Source of the DNA: Clostridia bacterium
Lineage (GTDB): Bacteria; Bacillota; Clostridia; Peptostreptococcales; Anaerovoracaceae
Direction: 5' to 3'
Assembly (NCBI GenBank): GCA_024403005.1
Contig: JAKSSQ010000006.1
Coordinates: forward strand, 1-19,480
Length of the DNA stretch: 19,480 nucleotides
Shown: one piece after another, positions 13,571 to 19,480 of the stretch
How the letters are laid out: every line of letters begins with the position of its first letter
Numbering within the stretch: the first letter of the stretch is position 1
The notes under the pieces: model-generated
Told to the model about the DNA's origin: nothing
The model's input: the letters and a program-made list of their open reading frames with translations, nothing else
Database searches by the model: none
Position numbers and translations under genes: made by a program

Positions 13571-14952
13571 TGAACCTTAAAGATTATAAACATGTCCACT
13601 GCGTCGGCATCGGCGGCATCGGACTTTCCGCAATTGCGGAAATCCTGCTGAGCCGCGGATACAAGGTATCCGGATCCGACCAGAAGGACAGCACCATGAC
13701 AGAAATGCTGAGAGAAGCAGGTGCAGAGGTTTTCATCGGCCACAGCGCAGATAACCTGGGCGACACAGACCTGCTGGTATACTCCGCAGCAGTTTCCATG
13801 GAAAATCCCGAACTCACAGCATGCGCAGCTAAAGGAATTCCCTGCATCTCCAGAGCAGAAGCACTCGGTGCGATCATGGAAGACTACGGCATCTCCGTAG
13901 CAGTTTCCGGAACCCACGGCAAGACAACCACAACTTCCATGGTTTCCTTAATCCTTGAAAACGCAAGCTACTCTCCGACTATCCTCGTCGGCGGTATTTT
14001 AAACCAGTTCCACGGCAACGTTAAGGTCGGAAGGAGCGAATACTTCGTAACAGAAGCCTGCGAATACATGGACAGTTTCCTGTCCCTGCGTCCCTGGGCG
14101 GAAATTATCCTCAACATCGATTCAGACCACCTGGATTACTTCAAGGATATCAACCATATTACGGAATCCTTCAGCAAGTTCGCTAACAAGGTTCCCGCAG
14201 CAGGCCTCATCGTAGCATTCGACTCCAACCCCTTCGTTAAGGCTGTAACCACAGATCTGCCCTGCAGAGTAGTTACATTCGGCTTCAACGAAACGAGCGA
14301 TTTCTACGCAAAGAACATCAAGTTCAACGAAATGGGCATGCCCAGCTACGATCTTTACGGAAAAGACGGCAAGATCTGCGAAATGCAGCTTTCCGTTCCC
14401 GGTGAACACAACGTAGCAAACTCCCTGGCTGCAACAGCTACATGCCTTTCCTTAGGCGTGGGCATGGACGTAATTAAGGATACTCTCCAGGCCTTTACAG
14501 GTACTCAGAGAAGATTCGACATCGTCGGAAAGACCTCTGATGGGGTCACTATTATCGACGACTACGCACACCACCCCACAGAAATCAAGGCAACTCTGGC
14601 TGCAGCAAGAAACCTGGCCCACGAAAAGACCTGGTGCCTGTTCCAGCCCCACACCTATACGAGAACCATGGCTCTCTTCGAAGATTTCGCAGACGCTTTC
14701 GGCGATGCAGATGTAGTAATTCTGGCTGAAATTTACGCAGCCCGCGAAAAGAACATCTACAAGCTCTCCGCCAAAAAACTTATGGAAGAAATCAAGAAGC
14801 GCCATCCCGGAAAGGAAGTTTATTTCCTGCCTGAATTCGACAGTATGGCTGAATTTGTTAAGAACAACGCCAACCCCAGAGATATTGTTATCACTATGGG
14901 CGCAGGAGACATTTACAAAGTCGGCGAGTTAATACTTGATAAACATAATTAA
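13570..14952 (+). CDS. murC: UDP-N-acetylmuramate--L-alanine ligase (MurC)
   Basis: A 460-residue Mur ligase that adds L-alanine to UDP-MurNAc with ATP, directly after the MurB step. Domain 1 starts with the UDP-binding GIGGIGLSAIAE and GYKVSGSDQ. The ATP-binding loop is GTHGKTTTTS (Gly114, Lys118, Thr119). The central domain has EACEYMDSFLSL and ILNIDSDHLDYF, and domain 3 has the FTGTQRRFDIVG and DDYAHHPTEIKATL motifs. The start shares a base with the thrC stop. In Clostridia murC commonly precedes purR-spoVG; here purR is missing and spoVG follows after 169 bp with its own promoter. No terminator with a T run is visible after murC. Confidence 0.97.
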   Translation: MNLKDYKHVHCVGIGGIGLSAIAEILLSRGYKVSGSDQKDSTMTEMLREAGAEVFIGHSADNLGDTDLLVYSAAVSMENPELTACAAKGIPCISRAEALGAIMEDYGISVAVSGTHGKTTTTSMVSLILENASYSPTILVGGILNQFHGNVKVGRSEYFVTEACEYMDSFLSLRPWAEIILNIDSDHLDYFKDINHITESFSKFANKVPAAGLIVAFDSNPFVKAVTTDLPCRVVTFGFNETSDFYAKNIKFNEMGMPSYDLYGKDGKICEMQLSVPGEHNVANSLAATATCLSLGVGMDVIKDTLQAFTGTQRRFDIVGKTSDGVTIIDDYAHHPTEIKATLAAARNLAHEKTWCLFQPHTYTRTMALFEDFADAFGDADVVILAEIYAAREKNIYKLSAKKLMEEIKKRHPGKEVYFLPEFDSMAEFVKNNANPRDIVITMGAGDIYKVGELILDKHN

Positions 14953-15032
14953 GCAAATAGTATATTATATTTAATAATTAGCCTGTTAAGTGTTTTTCAC
15001 AGTATTTATTATTGTCAAATAACCTCAAATAC

Positions 15033-15061
15033 TTGAAAACAACCCTGAAAAGGGCTATACT
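15033..15061 (+). promoter_or_regulatory. Promoter of spoVG
   Basis: TTGAAA (15033-15038) and TATACT (15056-15061) are 17 bp apart, each matching 5/6 of the SigA consensus. A small palindrome, CCCT-GAAA-AGGG (15043-15054), fills the spacer. In Bacillus spoVG is read by SigmaH; I see no convincing SigmaH element here. Confidence 0.75.
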
Positions 15062-15068
15062 GTTTTTG

Positions 15069-15090
15069 CCGGCATCGGGGACATCGCCGG
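15069..15090 (+). other. Stem-loop in the spoVG leader
   Basis: CCGGC (15069-15073) and GCCGG (15086-15090) can pair across a 12-nt loop at the very 5' end of the predicted spoVG transcript (start near 15068). It may protect the mRNA. No known riboswitch fold is recognised. The spoVG ribosome-binding site AGAAAGG (15104-15110) follows. Confidence 0.35.
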
Positions 15091-15121
15091 TTAAATAGCT
15101 AATAGAAAGGTTGGTGCGCAT

Positions 15122-15403
15122 ATGCAGATTACTGATGTTCGCATTCGCACAATGGACAACGGCGGTAAAATGAAAGCTGTTGCTTCCGTAACTTTCGACG
15201 AAGAATTCGTGGTTCACGACATTAAGGTAGTTGAAGGTGAAAAGGGATATTTTGTTGCAATGCCTAACAAAAAAGTAGGCGAGGTATTCAAGGACATTGC
15301 TCACCCTCTCAGTGCTGGAACAAGAAAGAAGATTTCCGATGCTATCTTCGAAAAGTACGAAGAAGCAGCTGGTCCGGTAGAGAGAGCTGATAAAACAGAA
15401 TAA
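15122..15403 (+). CDS. spoVG: Septation/global regulator SpoVG
   Basis: A 93-residue SpoVG protein, a small DNA- and RNA-binding regulator. It affects septation and sporulation in Bacillus and capsule, virulence or cell-wall traits in other Gram-positives, including non-sporulating species, so it does not prove that this organism sporulates. The sequence is the whole family domain: MQITDVRIRTMDNGGKMKA, then VTFDEEFVVHDIKVVEG, GYFVAMPNKK, and DIAHPLSAGTRKKI at the end of the conserved part. The charged tail after about residue 80 is variable in the family. The ATG is 11 bp after AGAAAGG. It has its own promoter and a strong terminator, making a single-gene unit. The usual next gene, glmU, is absent. 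Confidence 0.96.
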   Translation: MQITDVRIRTMDNGGKMKAVASVTFDEEFVVHDIKVVEGEKGYFVAMPNKKVGEVFKDIAHPLSAGTRKKISDAIFEKYEEAAGPVERADKTE

Positions 15404-15412
15404 CTAAAATTT

Positions 15413-15439
15413 AAACGGTGCTTCGGCGCCGTTTTTATT
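15413..15439 (+). terminator. Terminator of spoVG
   Basis: AAACGGTGC (15413-15421), a TTCG tetraloop, and GCGCCGTTT (15426-15434) form a 9-bp stem with one T-G pair, followed by TTATTT. It starts 10 bp after the spoVG stop. Confidence 0.92.
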
Positions 15440-15460
15440 TGCAATTTAGCGGTTTTAACT

Positions 15461-15489
15461 TTGCACACTAATAGACGTAGTGATATAAT
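15461..15489 (+). promoter_or_regulatory. Promoter of the prs-pth-mfd operon
   Basis: A perfect TATAAT (15484-15489) is preceded by an extended -10 TG at 15481-15482. TTGCAC (15461-15466), 17 bp upstream, is a partial -35 (3/6). The start near 15496 gives a leader of about 45 nt. Confidence 0.75.
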
Positions 15490-15539
15490 TCTAATATCTG
15501 TGACATAATACATTGCAATCGCCAGAGAAAGGAACAAAA

Positions 15540-16508
15540 ATGAACAACGGAGTATTTGCAGATTACAAAATCTTCGCAGGAAACGGCAACCCCGAACTTG
15601 CAGAAGAAATTGCGGCAATTATGGGCCGCACAGTAGGCAAGGCAGACGTTACTAAGTTCTCCGACGGAGAAGTATCTGTAAGCCTTTACGAAACAGTAAG
15701 AGGTCTGGACATCTATATCGTTCAGTCCACAAGCGACCCTGTAAACGACAACCTCATGGAACTCTGCATCATGATCGATGCAATGAAGAGAGCTTCCGCA
15801 GGCCGCATCAACGCAGTAATTCCTTATTACGGATATGCTCGCCAGGACCGCAAGGCTAAGGCAAGAGACCCAATCACCGCAAAGCTGGTAGCTGACATCC
15901 TTACAGCAGCAGGTGCAGACAGAGTCATCACAATGGACCTCCACGCAGCTCAGATCCAGGGCTACTTCAACATCCCCGTAGACCACTTAAAGGGCATGCC
16001 CATCCTGGTTAAGTACTTCCAGCAGAAGTTCGAAGAAACAGGCAAGGACGATATCGTTATCGTATCCCCGGACCACGGTTCTGTAACAAGAGCAAGAAGC
16101 TTCGCTCAGCCTTTCGAATCTCCGATTGCAATTATAGATAAGCGCCGTCCCAAGGCTAACGTTTCCGAAATCATGAACATCATCGGCGACGTTGAAGGCA
16201 AGAGATGCATCCTTGTAGACGACATGGTAGATACAGCAGGTACAATCTGCAACGCAGCTAACGCTCTCAAGAAGATGGGTGCTACAGAAGTTTATGCATG
16301 CGCAACACATGCCGTACTTTCCGGACCCGCTCTCCAGAGAATCCAGGATTCTGCAATTACAGAAATGATTCTGCTCAACACAATCCGCCTCCCCGAAGAA
16401 AAGAAGATCGACAAGATTAAGGTCCTGTCCGTAGCTCCTCTCTTCGCTGAAGCAATGATCAGAATCTTCACAAACGACTCCGTAAGCAAGCTGTTCGACG
16501 AAAAGTAA
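15540..16508 (+). CDS. prs: Ribose-phosphate pyrophosphokinase (Prs)
   Basis: A 322-residue PRPP synthetase that transfers pyrophosphate from ATP to ribose 5-phosphate, feeding purine, pyrimidine, NAD, histidine and tryptophan synthesis. Visible sites are FSDGEVSVSLYETVRG near the N-terminus, YYGYARQDRKAKARDPI (the flexible catalytic loop region), MDLHAAQIQGYF (metal-binding His135), SPDHGSVTRAR, and the PRPP-binding loop ILVDDMVDTAGT (Asp227-Thr232). I start at the ATG at 15540, 7 bp after GAAAGGA. An in-frame TTG 27 bp earlier has no ribosome-binding site and would add a tail absent from the family. Its stop overlaps the pth start by one base. In Bacillus glmU lies directly upstream; here a terminator and a new promoter take that place. 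Confidence 0.97.
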   Translation: MNNGVFADYKIFAGNGNPELAEEIAAIMGRTVGKADVTKFSDGEVSVSLYETVRGLDIYIVQSTSDPVNDNLMELCIMIDAMKRASAGRINAVIPYYGYARQDRKAKARDPITAKLVADILTAAGADRVITMDLHAAQIQGYFNIPVDHLKGMPILVKYFQQKFEETGKDDIVIVSPDHGSVTRARSFAQPFESPIAIIDKRRPKANVSEIMNIIGDVEGKRCILVDDMVDTAGTICNAANALKKMGATEVYACATHAVLSGPALQRIQDSAITEMILLNTIRLPEEKKIDKIKVLSVAPLFAEAMIRIFTNDSVSKLFDEK

Positions 16509-17128
16509 TGTATATAATCTGCGGCCTGGGAAACCCGGGCAGAGAATACGAACAGACCAGGCACAATATGGGCTTTCTTACTATGGACGTGCTTGCAGAT
16601 AAGCTGGGCATAGAGATAAAGAAGCTCAAGTTTAAGTCTCTCATCGGCGAAGGCCGCATCGGGACGGAGAAGGTAATACTGGTTAAGCCCCAGACCTACA
16701 TGAACAATTCCGGAGAAGCCCTGCGCGAAATCGCAGCTTACTACGACATCGAACCGGAAGAGTTAATCGTCGTTTACGACGACATAGATCTGGCTGCAGG
16801 AGACCTTAGAATTAAGGGCAAGGGCAGCAGCGGCACTCACAACGGAATGCGCAGCATAATTTACCAGCTGCAGTACGACACATTCCCCAGAGTGCGCATA
16901 GGCATAGGCCAGAGCAAGATTATCCCTCTCGTAGACTTCGTTTTAGGCAAGCCTGCCGAAGACGAGCGTGAACCAATTGCAGAGGCTATAAAAAAAGCTG
17001 CAGATGCCTGCGTTTGCATAGTGGAAAAGGGTGTAAGTGTCGCAATGAACACCTATAACCACAAGCCGAACAAAAAGAAGAAAGCTCAGCAAGAGGAATC
17101 TGAAACAGCAGAGACGATTAATGGGTAA
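16508..17128 (+). CDS. pth: Peptidyl-tRNA hydrolase (Pth)
   Basis: A 206-residue hydrolase that frees tRNAs from peptidyl-tRNAs dropped by stalled ribosomes. The family residues are visible: Asn9 in CGLGNPG, the catalytic His19 in TRHNMGF, the PQTYMNNSG motif, Asp91 in YDDIDLAAGDLR, and GSSGTHNGMRSI. It is slightly longer than the usual 185-195 residues because of a charged, low-complexity tail (NKKKKAQQEESETAETING). The ATG shares a base with the prs stop (TAATG) and the end overlaps mfd by 8 bp, so prs, pth and mfd are very likely translated from one mRNA. The prs-pth-mfd order is conserved across Firmicutes, usually with ctc or fin between; those are missing here. Confidence 0.96.
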   Translation: MYIICGLGNPGREYEQTRHNMGFLTMDVLADKLGIEIKKLKFKSLIGEGRIGTEKVILVKPQTYMNNSGEALREIAAYYDIEPEELIVVYDDIDLAAGDLRIKGKGSSGTHNGMRSIIYQLQYDTFPRVRIGIGQSKIIPLVDFVLGKPAEDEREPIAEAIKKAADACVCIVEKGVSVAMNTYNHKPNKKKKAQQEESETAETING

Positions 17129-19480
17129 ACTTATAAACATAACGGGGCTGTCCGAAATACGGTCAGCCCCGCTTGCAGCAAATTTAATAGAGCAGCGGCC
17201 AGGTCAGGGGCTTATAATAACAACTTCCGCCAGCAGAGCGAAGAGAATAGCCTCCGACCTTAATTTTTTTACGGACAAGGAAGTCATAGTGCTGCCCGAC
17301 GTGGAAGGTGCGTCTTTTCGCTACGAGGCTAAGTCTTTAGACGAAATGTCCCGCAGAATTGCCGCCATGACAGCTCTCGGATCCGAAAGATCCGTTATTG
17401 TTGTTGCGCCCGTTTTAGGTGCCCTTAAGAAGCTCCCCCCTGTGGATGTCTTCTTTTCCGACCGGGTTACGCTCCAGGCCGGCGGAATGTTCAGCAGAGA
17501 CGAGCTTATAGCTAGGCTTGCAAGGCTGGGCTACGAAAGATCCGTTACAGCGGAAATGCCCGGACAGTTTGCAGTCCGCGGCGACATCGTGGATATCTTT
17601 TCTCCCGGTTCGGAAGACCCGGTAAGAATCGAATTCTTCGATACGGATATCGACTCCATAAGATCCTACAATTCCTTTACCCAGAGGTCTAAGGAAAACC
17701 TGGACAGCTACACCATTAATCCTGCGCAGATTATGGTTCACAACCCCCAGGCGGAGCAGAGGGCTTTAAAGAAGATTACCTCTGCCTACGCAGCAGCCCA
17801 GAAAAAGCCCCTTAAGCAGGAGCAGCTGGACAAGCTTCGCGAGAAGCGAGACTACCTTATCGAATGCATCGAAGGCGGTCTTAACCAGCAGTATCTGGAA
17901 GGTTTCGTAAACTATTTCTACGACGAACCCGCCTGCATCTGGGATTACACCGCTAAGCCCTCCTTTATTATCGTGGATGACCCCTCTCGAATCGAAGAGA
18001 CCATGGATTTCTACGATAAGGAGGAAACCGAAAACAGAAAGATCATCCTGGAAAGATGCACCGGCATCTCTCAGGATTTCAGATCGCTGCCGGACAGAGG
18101 CGATTTAAAGCGAATCGCCGCAATGGCTCAGGTATGCGACGTATATTACTGCACGCCTTTTACCCAGCAGATCCGCATTACGGACAGGCTGGACGAAATA
18201 AGGGCGTACACCACCAAGCAGGCCCCGGTATTCAACGGCCACATGGATATCCTGGAGCAGGAACTCAAGGTCTATGTAAAGAACGGCTATAAGATTACAA
18301 TCGCCTGCTCCACAGACGAAAGAATAAACAACCTTAAGGACTTCCTCGGCAGAATAGGCCTGGAGAACAAGGTTGCACTCAAATACGGAACCCTTTCCCA
18401 GGGAACCGAATATTTCGACGACAAAATCCTTTATCTTTCCGAAAGCGATATATTTGTTCACACGAAGGCAAGAAGAAAGAAAAAGGGCGACGGCAGGGAA
18501 ATTAAGGTCTTTACGGACATTAAGAAGGGCGACTACGTCGTTCACGAAGCCCACGGCGTCGGATGCTTTACCGGCATTGAAAAACTTACGATCGACGGAA
18601 GCGAAAGAGACTATCTTAAGATTCGCTACGCCGGCGAAGACATACTCTACGTTCCCGTAGACCAGCTGGAATCCATCCAGAAATACGTAGGAAGCGAAGC
18701 AGTAGCTCCGCGAGTTAATAAGCTCTCCGGCAGCGACTGGCAGAAGACGAAGGCCAGAGCCAAGGCTGCCATTAAGGACATGGCGGAAGACTTCCTTAAG
18801 ATGTCCGCGGAAAGACAGGTTAACCCGGGCTTTAAGTTCGGACCCGACTCTTCCTGGCAGAAAGAATTCGAAGATGCCTTCCCCTTCGAAGAGACGGACG
18901 ACCAGCTGCGAAGCACAGAAGAGATTAAGAAGGACATGGAATCCGACAAGGCCATGGACCGCCTCCTCTGCGGCGACGTAGGCTACGGAAAGACGGAAGT
19001 TGCTGTAAGAGCCATATTTAAATGCCTTGAGCAGGGCAAGCAGGCAGCTGTTCTTGTGCCGACAACAATTCTGGCTACCCAGCACTACCACACGTTCTTT
19101 AAGCGTCTTTCCAACTATCCCTTCACCATAAGGGAATTATCCAGATTTCGCACGGAAAAACAGCAGGATGAGACCGTAGACGGCCTTAGAAAGGGTACTG
19201 TAGACCTGGTAGTAGGTACGCACAGACTTCTTTCTTCCGACGTTAAGTTCAAAGACCTCGGTCTGCTGGTAATAGACGAAGAGCAGCGCTTCGGCGTTGA
19301 ACACAAAGAGGCCATTAAAAAGCTCAAGACCAACGTAGACGTTCTTACGCTCTCCGCAACGCCTATACCAAGAACTCTGCACATGTCCTTAATAGGCGTT
19401 CGCGACATGTCCGTGCTGGAAGAACCTCCCCGCGACAGATACCCTGTACAGACTTACGTTATCGAGCAGGACGACCACAT
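17121..19480 (+). CDS. mfd: Transcription-repair coupling factor Mfd, 3' end cut by the window
   Basis: The frame is open for 786 codons from the ATG at 17121 to the right edge; full-length Mfd is about 1150 residues. Mfd is an ATP-driven DNA translocase that removes RNA polymerase stalled at lesions and recruits UvrA. The N-terminal UvrB-like part (about residues 1-300) includes GQFAVRGDIVDIFSPGSEDPVRIEFFD. The RNA-polymerase-interacting domain starts near residue 470 (KKGDYVVHEAHGVGCFTGIE). The translocase begins with Walker A GDVGYGKT (618-625), the DEEQ box (719-722) in DEEQRFGVEHKE, and LSATPIPRTLHMSLIGVRDMS. The remaining helicase motifs and the UvrA-inhibiting C-terminus lie beyond the edge. 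The start has no clear ribosome-binding site, so it probably depends on coupling to pth, with which it overlaps by 8 bp. A strong hairpin lies in codons 8-17. Confidence 0.97.
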   Translation, partial: MGKLINITGLSEIRSAPLAANLIEQRPGQGLIITTSASRAKRIASDLNFFTDKEVIVLPDVEGASFRYEAKSLDEMSRRIAAMTALGSERSVIVVAPVLGALKKLPPVDVFFSDRVTLQAGGMFSRDELIARLARLGYERSVTAEMPGQFAVRGDIVDIFSPGSEDPVRIEFFDTDIDSIRSYNSFTQRSKENLDSYTINPAQIMVHNPQAEQRALKKITSAYAAAQKKPLKQEQLDKLREKRDYLIECIEGGLNQQYLEGFVNYFYDEPACIWDYTAKPSFIIVDDPSRIEETMDFYDKEETENRKIILERCTGISQDFRSLPDRGDLKRIAAMAQVCDVYYCTPFTQQIRITDRLDEIRAYTTKQAPVFNGHMDILEQELKVYVKNGYKITIACSTDERINNLKDFLGRIGLENKVALKYGTLSQGTEYFDDKILYLSESDIFVHTKARRKKKGDGREIKVFTDIKKGDYVVHEAHGVGCFTGIEKLTIDGSERDYLKIRYAGEDILYVPVDQLESIQKYVGSEAVAPRVNKLSGSDWQKTKARAKAAIKDMAEDFLKMSAERQVNPGFKFGPDSSWQKEFEDAFPFEETDDQLRSTEEIKKDMESDKAMDRLLCGDVGYGKTEVAVRAIFKCLEQGKQAAVLVPTTILATQHYHTFFKRLSNYPFTIRELSRFRTEKQQDETVDGLRKGTVDLVVGTHRLLSSDVKFKDLGLLVIDEEQRFGVEHKEAIKKLKTNVDVLTLSATPIPRTLHMSLIGVRDMSVLEEPPRDRYPVQTYVIEQDDH
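17143..17171 (+). other. Strong stem-loop inside the start of mfd
   Basis: CGGGGCTG (17143-17150) pairs with CAGCCCCG (17164-17171). Inside it a T-T mismatch and CCG/CGG (17152-17154, 17160-17162) continue the stem to loop AAATA. That gives 11 pairs with one mismatch, beginning 22 bp after the mfd ATG. No T run follows, so intrinsic termination is unlikely. It codes for the ordinary N-terminal residues of Mfd. Confidence 0.6.

Noticed and set aside
14953..15121. SigmaH promoter or riboswitch before spoVG
   Set aside because: No SigmaH-type boxes are visible, and a standard SigA promoter explains expression. The small leader hairpin does not match a known riboswitch class.
15513..15539. Upstream TTG start for prs
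   Set aside because: The nine added residues include the real ribosome-binding site, and Prs proteins begin at the later ATG.
18105..19091. Long minus-strand open frame (328 codons)
   Set aside because: It lies wholly inside mfd, whose motifs are unmistakable on the + strand. The frame is open only because of codon bias, and the predicted protein shows no family motif.
1..19480. CRISPR array, transposon, prophage or defence cassette
   Set aside because: No regularly spaced repeats and no transposase, integrase, phage or nuclease-defence gene were found. The only repeat structure is at 9942-10170.

Overview
The window looks like chromosomal core sequence from an anaerobic Clostridia-type Bacillota. 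The evidence is gene order (murB-PHP-rapZ-...-whiA and murC-spoVG-prs-pth-mfd), AGGAGG-type ribosome-binding sites, -35/-10 promoters of the SigA type, and a lysine-fermentation-type 3-keto-5-aminohexanoate cleavage enzyme. Base composition is mixed, near half GC by eye. Every protein gene is on the + strand; the only clear minus-strand gene is a tRNA-Glu. Taxon assignment below class level would be guesswork; amino-acid-fermenting gut lineages such as the Anaerovoracaceae fit.

Layout. (1) 1-2798: the tail of an unrecognised gene, then murB (peptidoglycan precursor synthesis), a PHP-family phosphoesterase and rapZ, tightly packed or overlapping. (2) 2799-5293: two separately transcribed metabolic genes, kce (beta-keto acid cleavage) and an AbgB-like M20 amidohydrolase, each with its own terminator. 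They sit where yvcK/glmR is normally found. (3) 5364-9970: whiA, then three multidrug/metabolite exporter-type genes (one EamA/DMT, two overlapping MATE), closed by a hairpin terminator. (4) 9971-10376: a compact non-coding region with tRNA-Glu(CUC) on the minus strand, a second copy of its 3' tail, and a roughly 125-bp imperfect palindrome built from T-arm and acceptor-tail sequence. This is the least ordinary part of the window. (5) 10377-14952: gltX, thrC and murC. (6) 14953-19480: spoVG with its own promoter and terminator, then the prs-pth-mfd operon; mfd runs off the right edge.

How the genes fit together. MurB and MurC make UDP-MurNAc and UDP-MurNAc-Ala. RapZ and WhiA belong to the conserved Gram-positive cluster linking envelope and division control. 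GltX lies divergent to the tRNA-Glu that it presumably charges. Prs, Pth and Mfd are housekeeping (PRPP supply, peptidyl-tRNA recycling, transcription-coupled repair). Two genes usually found in these syntenic blocks, yvcK/glmR (a UDP-GlcNAc sensor) and glmU (UDP-GlcNAc synthesis), are both missing from their expected places. Kce suggests amino-acid fermentation, but no other lysine-pathway gene is in view.

I found no CRISPR array, transposase, integrase, rRNA or phage gene. The best candidates for something new are the tRNA-tail palindromic element, the inverted repeat between tRNA-Glu and gltX, the operator-like palindrome at the M20 gene, and a strong hairpin at the start of the mfd coding region.
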